Notes under the pieces: generated by a model | Told to the model about the DNA's origin: nothing | Databases searched by the model: none | Seen by the model: only the letters and a program-made list of their open reading frames with translations | In this document: piece after piece, positions 52,142-60,078 of the stretch | Position numbering within the stretch: position 1 is the stretch's first letter | Layout of the letters: each line of letters starts with the position of its first letter | Translations under genes and position numbers: made by a program | Assembly: GCF_900188115.1 (NCBI RefSeq) | Contig: NZ_FZNW01000008.1 | Span: 162,809 to 226,808, forward strand | Source: Haloechinothrix alba | Lineage (GTDB): Bacteria > Actinomycetota > Actinomycetes > Mycobacteriales > Pseudonocardiaceae | DNA length: 64,000 nucleotides | Reading direction: 5' to 3'

Positions 52142-52972
52142 GTGAGTACCGGTCCGCGCGCGAGGTCCGAACTCGCCGATTTCCTCAAGACGCGACGGGC
52201 ACACATCAGCCCGGCCGATGCCGGGCTGCCGGTGGCCGAGCGACGGCACGCGCCGGGGCTCCGGCGCGAAGAGGTCGCCCTGCTCACCGGCATCAGCGCC
52301 ACCTGGTACACCTGGCTCGAGCAGGCGCGCGCGATCAACCCCTCCAGGCAGGTCGTCGACGCGCTGGCCCGGACGATGCGCATGTCCGCCGCCGAGCACG
52401 CGTACGTTCTCCACCTGACCGGCCACGGCTTCGCCCATTCCGGCGAAGGGCCGACACGAACCGCGCCGGAACACGTGCAACGCCTGCTGGACGCGCTCAC
52501 CACGTCACCGGCGTACGCGATCACCCACGACTGGTCGATCGTCGCCTGGAACCAGGCGTACGAACGTTTCTATCCCCGGATCGCAGAGACCTCGCCGGCG
52601 AATCGCAACCTCCTGTGGCTCATCTTCACCGACCCTTATGTACACGAGCTGCTCGCGGACTGGGAGACCGACAGCCGCCGGTTCCTGACCCAGTTCCGCG
52701 CGCAGGCGGGCGCGCGGGTGCACGATCCTCCGTTCGCCGAGCTGGTTCAGCGGCTCCGGGAGGTGAGCGAACCGTTTCGCCGCGGCTGGGACTCCCACGA
52801 CGTCGACCACTTCACGTCGACGGAGCGGCAGTTCCACCACCCCGAGGCAGGCCCCCTGTTACTCGAACACCACCAGCTGTCCTTGTCGGACTGTCCGGAC
52901 CTGCACGTGGTCGTCTACACGCCCTCGCCGAACAGCGACGCCGCAGGCAAGCTCATCGAACTCACCGCGTGA
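52142..52972 (+). CDS. XRE regulator with MmyB-like ligand domain
   Basis: 276 residues. HTH in the first 85: RSELADFLKTRRAHISPADA, RRHAPGLRREEVALLTGISA, TWYTWLEQARAINPSRQVVD. The PAS-like MmyB domain follows: AYAITHDWSIVAWNQAYERF, RNLLWLIFTDPYVHELLADW, and ERQFHHPEAGPLLLEHHQLS. MmyB-domain XRE proteins bind fatty acids or other small ligands. GTG at 52142 has GGGAGG five bases upstream. It is divergent from BASS-ilvD and the likely regulator of that operon. The convergent end meets propionyl-CoA synthetase. Confidence 0.9.
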   Translation: MSTGPRARSELADFLKTRRAHISPADAGLPVAERRHAPGLRREEVALLTGISATWYTWLEQARAINPSRQVVDALARTMRMSAAEHAYVLHLTGHGFAHSGEGPTRTAPEHVQRLLDALTTSPAYAITHDWSIVAWNQAYERFYPRIAETSPANRNLLWLIFTDPYVHELLADWETDSRRFLTQFRAQAGARVHDPPFAELVQRLREVSEPFRRGWDSHDVDHFTSTERQFHHPEAGPLLLEHHQLSLSDCPDLHVVVYTPSPNSDAAGKLIELTA

Positions 52973-53002
52973 CCGGCGCCGCACCCCGTGTCTTGGCCAC
53001 TC

Positions 53003-53021
53003 CGGCCCGCGTGCCGGGCCG
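53003..53021. terminator. Terminator between convergent XRE/MmyB and prpE genes
   Basis: CGGCCCG, loop CGTGC, CGGGCCG: perfect 7-bp stem 31 bases after the XRE/MmyB stop and 18 bases after the prpE stop. Confidence 0.5.
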
Positions 53022-53038
53022 TCGTGCGCTACACCGGG

Positions 53039-54922
53039 TCAGGCGTTGTCCTCCCGCAGCACCGGTCGCAGGTCGTCGAGCACGGCCGGATCCTCGATTG
53101 TGGACGGTACGGGTTCATCGCGGCCGTCGGCGATGCCGCGCATCGTCTTGCGGAGGATCTTGCCCGACCGGGTCTTGGGCAGCGCGTCGACCACCGAGAC
53201 GTCCCGGAACGCGGCGACCGGCCCGATCTCCCTGGCTACCGCGGCGACCAGCTCCTGCCGCAGCTCCTCCTCGCCGACCTCCGAACCCGCTTTGAGAACC
53301 ACAAGACCGCGCGGAAGCTGCCCCTTGAGCGTGTCACGTACGCCGATCACCGCGCACTCGGCGACGGCGGGGTGCGCGGCCAGCACGGCCTCCATCGAAC
53401 CGGTCGACAGGCGGTGGCCTGCCACGTTGATGACGTCATCGGTGCGGCCCATCACGAACAGGTAGCCGTCCTGGTCGAAGTAGCCGGAGTCGCCGGTGAC
53501 GTAGTAGCCGTCGTAGCTGGACAGGTACGTCTCGATGTAGCGCTGATCGTCGCCCCACAGCGTGGGCAGCGCACCGGGCGGCAACGGGAGCCGGATCGCG
53601 ATCGCGCCTTCCACCCCCGCCGCGAGTTCGGCACCGGCTTGGTCCAGGATCCGGACATCCCAGCCCGGCACCGGGACCGTCGCCGACCCGGGTTTGACCG
53701 GCATCGGTTCCAGGCCGCGCGGGTTCGCCGCGATCGGCCAGCCGGTCTCGGTCTGCCACCAGTGGTCGATCACCGGCGTGCCGAGCTTCTCGTGTGCCCA
53801 GTGGTACGTCTCCGGATCCAGCCGCTCACCCGCCATGAACAGCGTCCGGAAGGCCGACAGGTCGTACTTTACGAGCTCCGTCGCGTCCGGGTCCATCTTC
53901 TTGATCGCGCGTAGCGCGGTGGGGGCGGTGAACAGGGCGCGCACGCCGTGCTCGGCGATGACCCGCCAGAACGCGCCCGCGTCGGGCGTGCCGACCGGCT
54001 TGCCCTCGTACAGTACCGTCGTCGCGCCGACCAGTAGCGGCGCGTACACGATGTAGGAGTGGCCGACGACCCACCCCACGTCCGAGGCGGTCCACCACAC
54101 GTCCCCGGGGCGGATGTCGTAGATCGCGGACATCGACCAGGCCAGCGCGACAGCGTGGCCGCCGGTGTCGCGCACGACGCCTTTCGGCTTACCCGTGGTA
54201 CCCGAGGTGTAGAGCACGTACAGCGGATCGGTCGCCGCCACCGGCACCGGATCGACCGGCTCGGCGTCCGACACGAGGGCACCCCAGTCGACGTCCCGGT
54301 CGCCCAGCTCGGCCCGGGCTGCGTCGCGCTGCAACACGACCACAGCCTCCGGCTGGTGCTCGGTCGTCTCCAGCGCGGCCTCGATGATCGGCTTGTACTC
54401 CACGACCCTGGCCGGTTCGAGCCCGCAGGAGGCGGCGAGGATCGCCTTCGGCTTGGCGTCCTCGACCCGGGCGGCCAGCTCCTTGGGGGCGAAGCCGCCG
54501 AAGACCACCGAGTGCACGGCGCCGATCCGGGCGCACGCCAGCATCGCCACGACCGCTTCGGGCACCATCGGCATGTACACGATCACCCGGTCGCCCTTGC
54601 CGACACCCAGCGAACGCAGCGCTCCGGCGAACCGCGCGACCTCGTCCCGCAACTCCGCGTAGGTGAGCCGCCGGACGGTACCGGTCATCGGCGAGTCGTA
54701 GATCAGCGCGAGCTGCTCGCCACGGCCGCGTTCGACGTGCCGGTCCAGCGCGTTGTATGAGGTGTTGAGTTCCCCGTCCGGGAACCACCGGTACAGCGGC
54801 GCGGCAGCGGCGTCCAACGCCCTGCTCGGCGTCACGGACCAGTCGATCGCACCGGCAGCCTCCAGCCAGAATCCCTCGGGGTCGTCGAGGCTGCGGCGGT
54901 AGGTCTTTTCGTAAGCGCCCAT
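53039..54922 (-). CDS. prpE: Propionate--CoA ligase (PrpE type)
   Basis: 627 residues. ANL-superfamily ligase that activates propionate (or acetate) via an acyl-adenylate. Seen: VLYTSGTTGKPKGVV (phosphate loop), HSYIVYAPLLVGATTVLYEG, WWQTETGWPI, YYVTGDSGYFDQDGY, and the lysine KTRSGKILRKTM at the C-terminus. The lysine in the last motif is the usual target of acetylation removed by sirtuins; a sirtuin is encoded at 2.8 kb. GAGGAG precedes the ATG by about 5 bases. Monocistronic. Confidence 0.93.
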   Translation of the reverse strand: MGAYEKTYRRSLDDPEGFWLEAAGAIDWSVTPSRALDAAAAPLYRWFPDGELNTSYNALDRHVERGRGEQLALIYDSPMTGTVRRLTYAELRDEVARFAGALRSLGVGKGDRVIVYMPMVPEAVVAMLACARIGAVHSVVFGGFAPKELAARVEDAKPKAILAASCGLEPARVVEYKPIIEAALETTEHQPEAVVVLQRDAARAELGDRDVDWGALVSDAEPVDPVPVAATDPLYVLYTSGTTGKPKGVVRDTGGHAVALAWSMSAIYDIRPGDVWWTASDVGWVVGHSYIVYAPLLVGATTVLYEGKPVGTPDAGAFWRVIAEHGVRALFTAPTALRAIKKMDPDATELVKYDLSAFRTLFMAGERLDPETYHWAHEKLGTPVIDHWWQTETGWPIAANPRGLEPMPVKPGSATVPVPGWDVRILDQAGAELAAGVEGAIAIRLPLPPGALPTLWGDDQRYIETYLSSYDGYYVTGDSGYFDQDGYLFVMGRTDDVINVAGHRLSTGSMEAVLAAHPAVAECAVIGVRDTLKGQLPRGLVVLKAGSEVGEEELRQELVAAVAREIGPVAAFRDVSVVDALPKTRSGKILRKTMRGIADGRDEPVPSTIEDPAVLDDLRPVLREDNA

Positions 54923-55298
54923 CTCATCTCCTCACGGCGTCGACGAACCAGCGTATCCGAGGATCGCCCGTACGGCACGGTTCCACGAAGCCATAGGAGA
55001 GATCGCGCTCTCCGCCAGCAGAATGGGAGCCGGAAGCTGATGTCAGAATGTCTCGGCGCTGAACACGCGGTGCGGCTGTGCCCGACACGGGGTGTCACAA
55101 CGCCCGACACGGTGGGGACGTCTACTCGGGGTCCGCGACTCCAAGGCTGGTGGCGGCAGCGCGGTTCTCGTGGTCGGTAGCGCCGAGTCCGCCCGTTCCC
55201 GGCGCGCACCACTCGGCTGTAACGCGCACCCGGGCTGAACGCCGAGCGCGGCTCGACCTCACGTCGTGCACACTGCACCGCAATGCGCTCGGCCGCTA
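54923..55298. other. 376-base gap upstream of prpE
   Basis: No gene supported. It contains the prpE promoter side and the dispersed repeat (55061-55113). Confidence 0.5.
55061..55113 (-). repeat. Dispersed 3' intergenic repeat, copy C
   Basis: Minus strand: CCGTGTCGGGCGT, then TGTGACACCCCGTGTCGGGC and a third degenerate unit CACCGCGTGTT, each about 22 bases apart. It is 3' of the 55299-56033 gene on the same strand, though about 190 bases away. Confidence 0.6.
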
Positions 55299-56033
55299 CT
55301 ACGGGTGCCCGTTGGCTACGATCGCGATGCGCACCCGGTTTCCCAGTTCCGAGTCGATACGGCAGTGCATTCCGAGATCGACGACGCGGCCGTCACGCGG
55401 ATGCCACTGCCGCTCCGGATCGGTGCGTCCCAGCAGCCGGTCGAGCGCGTCGATGGTCGGCTTCCAGAGATTGACCCAGTTGCGCCTCGGCCCGACGGTG
55501 AAGCTCAACTGCAACGACACCGGGCCTTCCGCAACAGCGTCCCACCCCTCGAGCTGTTCATGGACCTGCTGCTTGTATGCCGTGGTCTCCGCCGATGCGG
55601 TTGTTTCCAATGCCGGCAACGACGAAGTGTCGCGTGCGACGTCGATCGGCACTGCCTGGTCGACGGCAACTGCCGATGTCTCGGAGTGTCGCTTGGAGCA
55701 CCACACGGAGGAGAACTGCCGGCGGAAACGCTTGCTGAGCTGTGTGACGAGCGGGAAAGCGTAATTGTCCAGGTCGTGCTCGTCCGTCAGCGAGACACTC
55801 TGCGGCAAGCCGACATCCAATCGCAGCGCGAGTGGATCCGGGAGGCCGGAGAACTGAGGCGCCAGCAGCTCACCCGCGTGCTGCACGTACTCGTCCAACC
55901 GGACCTGATCAGGATGACCGGCCCTCTCCCAGCTGGCCAGCCGTGGCGGAATCCGCAGGGTCTGCAAGCTTCCATTGGGCTTCGTGAAGAACGGGTATGT
56001 CTGCGGCACAACCTCACACGGTAGATGCCGCAT
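55299..56033 (-). CDS. Hypothetical protein, RusA-like look, probably acquired
   Basis: 244 residues, not recognised. The block EHDLDNYAFPLVTQLSKRFR followed by NLWKPTIDALDRLLGRTDPE and DGRVVDLGMHCRIDSELGNR has the aspartate/lysine pattern (DLDN...K...DAL...VVDL) of RusA-type Holliday-junction resolvases, but placed in two halves. Codon choice looks less G+C biased than in its neighbours. ATG at 56033 has no good ribosome site. It is flanked by intergenic repeats and unrelated genes, fitting a horizontally gained or phage-derived gene. Confidence 0.55.
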   Translation of the reverse strand: MRHLPCEVVPQTYPFFTKPNGSLQTLRIPPRLASWERAGHPDQVRLDEYVQHAGELLAPQFSGLPDPLALRLDVGLPQSVSLTDEHDLDNYAFPLVTQLSKRFRRQFSSVWCSKRHSETSAVAVDQAVPIDVARDTSSLPALETTASAETTAYKQQVHEQLEGWDAVAEGPVSLQLSFTVGPRRNWVNLWKPTIDALDRLLGRTDPERQWHPRDGRVVDLGMHCRIDSELGNRVRIAIVANGHP

Positions 56034-56140
56034 CGGACGTTTCGACCGCGCCGAGGATCACACTGTACGGTAGCGCCTCCGCTTCCTCGACAGCGTGATA
56101 CGGCTATGTCGCGGACCCAACGCAGCCCGGCTGTGCGCCG

Positions 56141-57001
56141 TCAACCCCGCTCGCGCAGCACGTCGCGCAGCACGTCCGGGTAGTCCGAGATGATGCCGTC
56201 GACCCCCATGTCGCGGTAGGCGCGCATGGTCTCCGCGTCGTTGAGCGTGTACACGCTGATCGTCATATCCAGCTCGTGCACCCGTTCGACGAGCTCGGAG
56301 TCGGTGACCCGGTAGCTCGGGTTGATCTGCGCGGCCCAGCCCTTGGCCTCGGCGAGGTCGCTCTCGGTCGGCCGGTCACTGTAGAGCAGGCCGATCGGCA
56401 CCGCCGGTTGCAGGTCGTGGAAGCGGCGCATGGACTCGTGGTCGAAGGACTGCACCACGAACCTGCCCGTGGCCACCGCCGACGTGAGGTAGCCGGGAAC
56501 CGCGGCGAGCTCCTTGTCGATGTCGCGTTCGATTCCCGGGTACAGCTCCGGTGCCTTCACTTCGAGCAGCAGTCCCGCGCGCCTGCCGAGGCTGTCCACG
56601 ACCTCGCGCAGCGTCGGGATGCGTTCGCCTGCGAACTCCTCGGAGAACCAGGAACCGGCGTCGAGCTGCCTGATCTCGGCGAGCGTGAAGTCGCCGACCC
56701 GCCACGGAGCGCGTTGCGGGAAGACCTCCTCGACATCGGTGGTGCGTTCCAGCGTCGTGTCGTGCACCGCGACCAGCTCGCCGTCCGCGGTGCGCTGGAT
56801 GTCGACCTCCACGTAGCTCGCGTTCTGCCGCAACGCCAGCTCGACCGCGGCGATCGTGTTCTCCGGAGCGGCGCCGGAGAATCCACGGTGTGCGATGTCG
56901 ACGACCGAGGTGGGCGATGCCTGTGCCGTCGGCGCCACGACGAGTGCGAGGCAGAGGGTCAGGCCGGTGACCGTCAGGGCGCGCAGTGGGCTGAGTCGCA
57001 T
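56141..57001 (-). CDS. Secreted glycerophosphodiester phosphodiesterase
   Basis: 286 residues with a signal peptide (LTVTGLTLCLALVVAPTAQA). TIM-barrel GDPD motifs: VVDIAHRGFSGAAPENTIAA (catalytic His/Arg, Glu), VEVDIQRTADGELVAVHDTT, GLLLEVKAPELYPG, DGIISDYPDVL. It releases sn-glycerol 3-phosphate from phospholipid head groups outside the membrane. GGAAGGA precedes the ATG at good spacing. Divergent from the M14 peptidase gene. Confidence 0.93.
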   Translation of the reverse strand: MRLSPLRALTVTGLTLCLALVVAPTAQASPTSVVDIAHRGFSGAAPENTIAAVELALRQNASYVEVDIQRTADGELVAVHDTTLERTTDVEEVFPQRAPWRVGDFTLAEIRQLDAGSWFSEEFAGERIPTLREVVDSLGRRAGLLLEVKAPELYPGIERDIDKELAAVPGYLTSAVATGRFVVQSFDHESMRRFHDLQPAVPIGLLYSDRPTESDLAEAKGWAAQINPSYRVTDSELVERVHELDMTISVYTLNDAETMRAYRDMGVDGIISDYPDVLRDVLRERG

Positions 57002-57354
57002 GAGTGATCCTTCCCGCTGGGGTCACCCCCAGCCTGCTGGCTGGATCTGCCGAGCAGGTGACATCGGCCAGGCCGGCCGGTAGCGATCGGGTGACCATCC
57101 CGAACATCGCGCGATATCCTCCCCGCGCCGTCGCTTTCGACCTGTGTCGCATACACTGCCTGATCGTCGTTCCCTGCGATACCCACATGTCCCTCAGCAG
57201 GCCCCGGTGAAGCGATGCACATCCGGGAGCGGCCACGCAGCGTTGATCAGCGTGGTTGGTTGTGTTTGTATGCCGGGAATTGGGTTTATGAGATAGTTCG
57301 TCCGAACACGGACCTGATGCCGGTACGGAACACGATCCCTCGGAGAGTCTGAGC
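57002..57354. other. 353-base divergent promoter region
   Basis: No gene supported. A plausible promoter for the M14 gene is TTGATC (57243-57248), 17-base spacer, TTGTAT (57266-57271). The surrounding 57240-57300 stretch is clearly AT-richer. Confidence 0.45.
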
Positions 57355-58743
57355 ATGCAGGGTAGCGCGGGCCGCGGGGTCTCGCTGCGCTTGTGCCTCG
57401 CGGTGGCGCTCGCCGTCACGCTGGTCATCGCGGTAGCCGTCACTATCTCCCCGTGGTCGGTGATGACGTCCGCGGACGCCGAACAGTCCCCGGGTACGGA
57501 CGGCGCGCAGATCGAGACGGTGCGGCAGGAGCCTCCCGCCGAGCCACCCGAAACGGGCTTCGAGAAACGCGGGGGTCACGGCACGACCACGAACGCGGAG
57601 GAGGCGGAGTTCCTGGGCGCCGTCGCGCGAGCCTCGCCGCGCGTGCGCTCCACCGTGCTCGGCCAGTCACTCCAGGGGCGTCAGCTGCGGCTGCTGCGCA
57701 TCGGCTTTCCCCAACCACCGACGGACCAGGAGATCGCCGACGGCTCGAGCGTCCTCGTCGTCGGCGGTCAGCACGGAAACGAGCCAGCAGGCAGGGAGAT
57801 GTCCCTGCAGCTGGTGCGGGACCTGGCATTCACCGACGACGCCGAGCTGCTCGAACAGCTCTCCGATACGACCGTGCTGGTCATGCCCAACACCAACCCC
57901 GACGGGCTCGCAGCGGACCAGCGCGGCAACGCCGCACGAATCGACACCAACCGAGACCACCTCAACGTGCGCTCCGCCGAGTCCCGCGCGATCGCCCGGG
58001 TCCTGCGGGAGTACACGCCCGACATCGGGCTGGACGCGCACGAGGCAGGCAACCCGCTGGACAACCACGGCCAGGTGCCCCGACTGCGGGTCGGGTGGCA
58101 ACGCAACCTCAACGTCGACCCGCGGTTGTACGATCTCACCAGGGAGATGGTCGACGACTACGTGTTCCCGGGAGTCGCCGCCGCCGGGTTTCCGGACACC
58201 GGCCATTACGGCCTTCCCGATGACGGCCAGCAGTCGCCCGCGATCCTCAGCCAGGCATTCGGCCTCCGCCACGGCGTGGGGATGCTGATCGAAGCGTTCG
58301 GCGGTACCGCGGCCGGCCGCATCGACCTGCAGCTGCAGACCGTCCACGAGGTACTGCGGTTCCAACGCGAGCGCGGCGGGGCGGTCGCCAACGCGAGCGC
58401 CACTGCCGCCAGCCGCGCCGCAGCGCTGGGCGCGGCCCGGTCCGAACCGTACTTCCTGCACGGCGCGGACTGGGACACGCGCCGGCCACCCGAGGAGTTC
58501 GTGCTCGACCCACCTCCGTGCGGTTACCTGCTCACCGCGGCACAGGCCAAGCGAATCCGGCGCCACGTCGAGCTGTTCCCGCTGGAGACCGAACGGATCG
58601 GCACCGACCGAGTGTTCGTCACGATGGGCCAGCCGCTCATGACCCTGGTTCCGGAGCTGCTCGACCCGCGCGGCCGCAGGAACGAGGTCGACGCGCGAGC
58701 ACTGGACGACTGCTCGGCGCCGGGCGCGGCCGACCGCCTCTAG
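57355..58743 (+). CDS. Secreted M14-family zinc carboxypeptidase
   Basis: 462 residues. N-terminal membrane/signal helix LCLAVALAVTLVIAVAVTIS. Zinc site in VVGGQHGNEPAG (His, Glu), PNTNPDGLAADQRGN, later catalytic Glu in GVGMLIEAFGG. The tail 380-462 is extra. It removes C-terminal residues from peptides or wall peptides outside the cell. ATG at 57355 has GGAGAG eight bases upstream. Substrate unknown. Confidence 0.88.
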   Translation: MQGSAGRGVSLRLCLAVALAVTLVIAVAVTISPWSVMTSADAEQSPGTDGAQIETVRQEPPAEPPETGFEKRGGHGTTTNAEEAEFLGAVARASPRVRSTVLGQSLQGRQLRLLRIGFPQPPTDQEIADGSSVLVVGGQHGNEPAGREMSLQLVRDLAFTDDAELLEQLSDTTVLVMPNTNPDGLAADQRGNAARIDTNRDHLNVRSAESRAIARVLREYTPDIGLDAHEAGNPLDNHGQVPRLRVGWQRNLNVDPRLYDLTREMVDDYVFPGVAAAGFPDTGHYGLPDDGQQSPAILSQAFGLRHGVGMLIEAFGGTAAGRIDLQLQTVHEVLRFQRERGGAVANASATAASRAAALGAARSEPYFLHGADWDTRRPPEEFVLDPPPCGYLLTAAQAKRIRRHVELFPLETERIGTDRVFVTMGQPLMTLVPELLDPRGRRNEVDARALDDCSAPGAADRL

Positions 58744-58800
58744 CCGCAGCCCCAGTCCGGGCGATCGCACCGCACGCGGCGGCCCCGAGGTCCGGGCGGG

Positions 58801-60075
58801 TTACGTCACGCTGCCGAGCAGGCGCCCGAAGGTCCCCTCGCCGACGATCGGGATGCCGTACTGGCGCGCCTTGCGGGCCTTGCCGGACAGGCTGTCCGGG
58901 TCGGCGGCGACGAGTAGCTTCACGTTCTTGGTCATCGCCGGGTGCGGCACCAGTCCCGCGCCGCGCGCCGCGCGCTCCCACTGCTCGCGGGGACGCTCCG
59001 TCGCGCCGGTGAACACCACCTTGTCCCCCTCGGCCAGCGAGAACGACGGCACCGCCGTGGCGTCCTCCGCGGGGTCGTCAGGCGGCTGTTCGGCGATGAT
59101 CCCGTCCACCTCGTCGATACTCATCCCGAGGAGCGAACCCACGGTCCGCAGGTCGTGCCGTTCGTTCTCGGTGATCACACCGTCGCTCCAGGCCGCGCGG
59201 GCGAGCTGGTCGACGTAGTGCGCATGCAGCCGGTGCGCCAGCTCGCGGCCGATTCCGAGATCCTCCGCGAGCGCCACCAGCTCATCGGCCTCGTGCGCGG
59301 AGATCTCCCTGTCCAGCAGCACCCGGTCGAGCATCGCCAGGTACTCCGCCCGGTCCTCGGGTTCCTCGTCGCCGGGCATGTGCTCCACCAGCCTGCCGAG
59401 GAAGTGGCGCTGCCTGCCCCGCGCCGCCTCCCGTGGTAGCCACTCGGCCGACGTCCGCGGCAGATGTGGCCACGACAGTCCGGCAGCCCGGTCGAGCGAG
59501 TCGTACCAGTGCCGCGCGGCCGGGTCCAGGTCGAGGTAACACGACAGCAGCCGGGCCGTGGCAGCGGCGTCGGTGAGCGCGCGGTGCTCCTGGGGGTTGT
59601 CGATGTCGAAAACGGCGCAGCAGTCGGCGAGGCTGCGGCCGGCACCCGGCAGGTAGCTTCGTGCCAGTCGCATCGTGCACAACCCGTACTCCACGCCCAC
59701 GGGAACCTCGACGCCCAGCCGCCGGTACTCGATCGTCAGGAACCCGGCGTCGAAGCGCAGGTTGTGCGCCACGAGTACACGGCCGGCGAGCAGGTCGGAC
59801 AGCGGTCCCGCTATGCGCTCGAACGTCGGCGCCTCCCGCACCTCCCGGCCGGTGATGCCGTGGACCCGCTGCGGGCCGAGATCCCTGTTCGGGTTGACCA
59901 GCGTCTCCCACTGCCCTTCGACCTGCCCGTCCGGCGCGACGTGCACGACGCCGACCTCGACGATCCGCTCGTTCCACTCTGGATTGATCCCCGTGGTCTC
60001 CAGATCGACGACCGCGTACCCGGCACGTCCGCGCGCGGCCGGGTCATCCATCTCGCTCACCACCCTCGTGGCCAC
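58801..60075 (-). CDS. DEDDh exonuclease with TerB-like middle and BRCT domain
   Basis: 424 residues. N-terminal DnaQ-like exonuclease: YAVVDLETTGINPEWNERIV (D, E), LVAHNLRFDAGFL (D), EHRALTDAAATARLL (H, D), so all catalytic acids are present. A helical region near 250-320 (LLDREISAHEADELVALAED, GVITENERHDLRTVGSLLGM) looks like TerB. A BRCT domain closes the protein: GDKVVFTGATERPREQWERA, VKLLVAADPDSLSGKARKAR. GTG at 60075 begins three bases after the methylase stop, so the two form an operon. BRCT domains bind DNA ends or nicks. A DNA-repair or defence role with the methylase is inferred. Confidence 0.88.
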   Translation of the reverse strand: MATRVVSEMDDPAARGRAGYAVVDLETTGINPEWNERIVEVGVVHVAPDGQVEGQWETLVNPNRDLGPQRVHGITGREVREAPTFERIAGPLSDLLAGRVLVAHNLRFDAGFLTIEYRRLGVEVPVGVEYGLCTMRLARSYLPGAGRSLADCCAVFDIDNPQEHRALTDAAATARLLSCYLDLDPAARHWYDSLDRAAGLSWPHLPRTSAEWLPREAARGRQRHFLGRLVEHMPGDEEPEDRAEYLAMLDRVLLDREISAHEADELVALAEDLGIGRELAHRLHAHYVDQLARAAWSDGVITENERHDLRTVGSLLGMSIDEVDGIIAEQPPDDPAEDATAVPSFSLAEGDKVVFTGATERPREQWERAARGAGLVPHPAMTKNVKLLVAADPDSLSGKARKARQYGIPIVGEGTFGRLLGSVT

Positions 60076-60078
60076 ACG

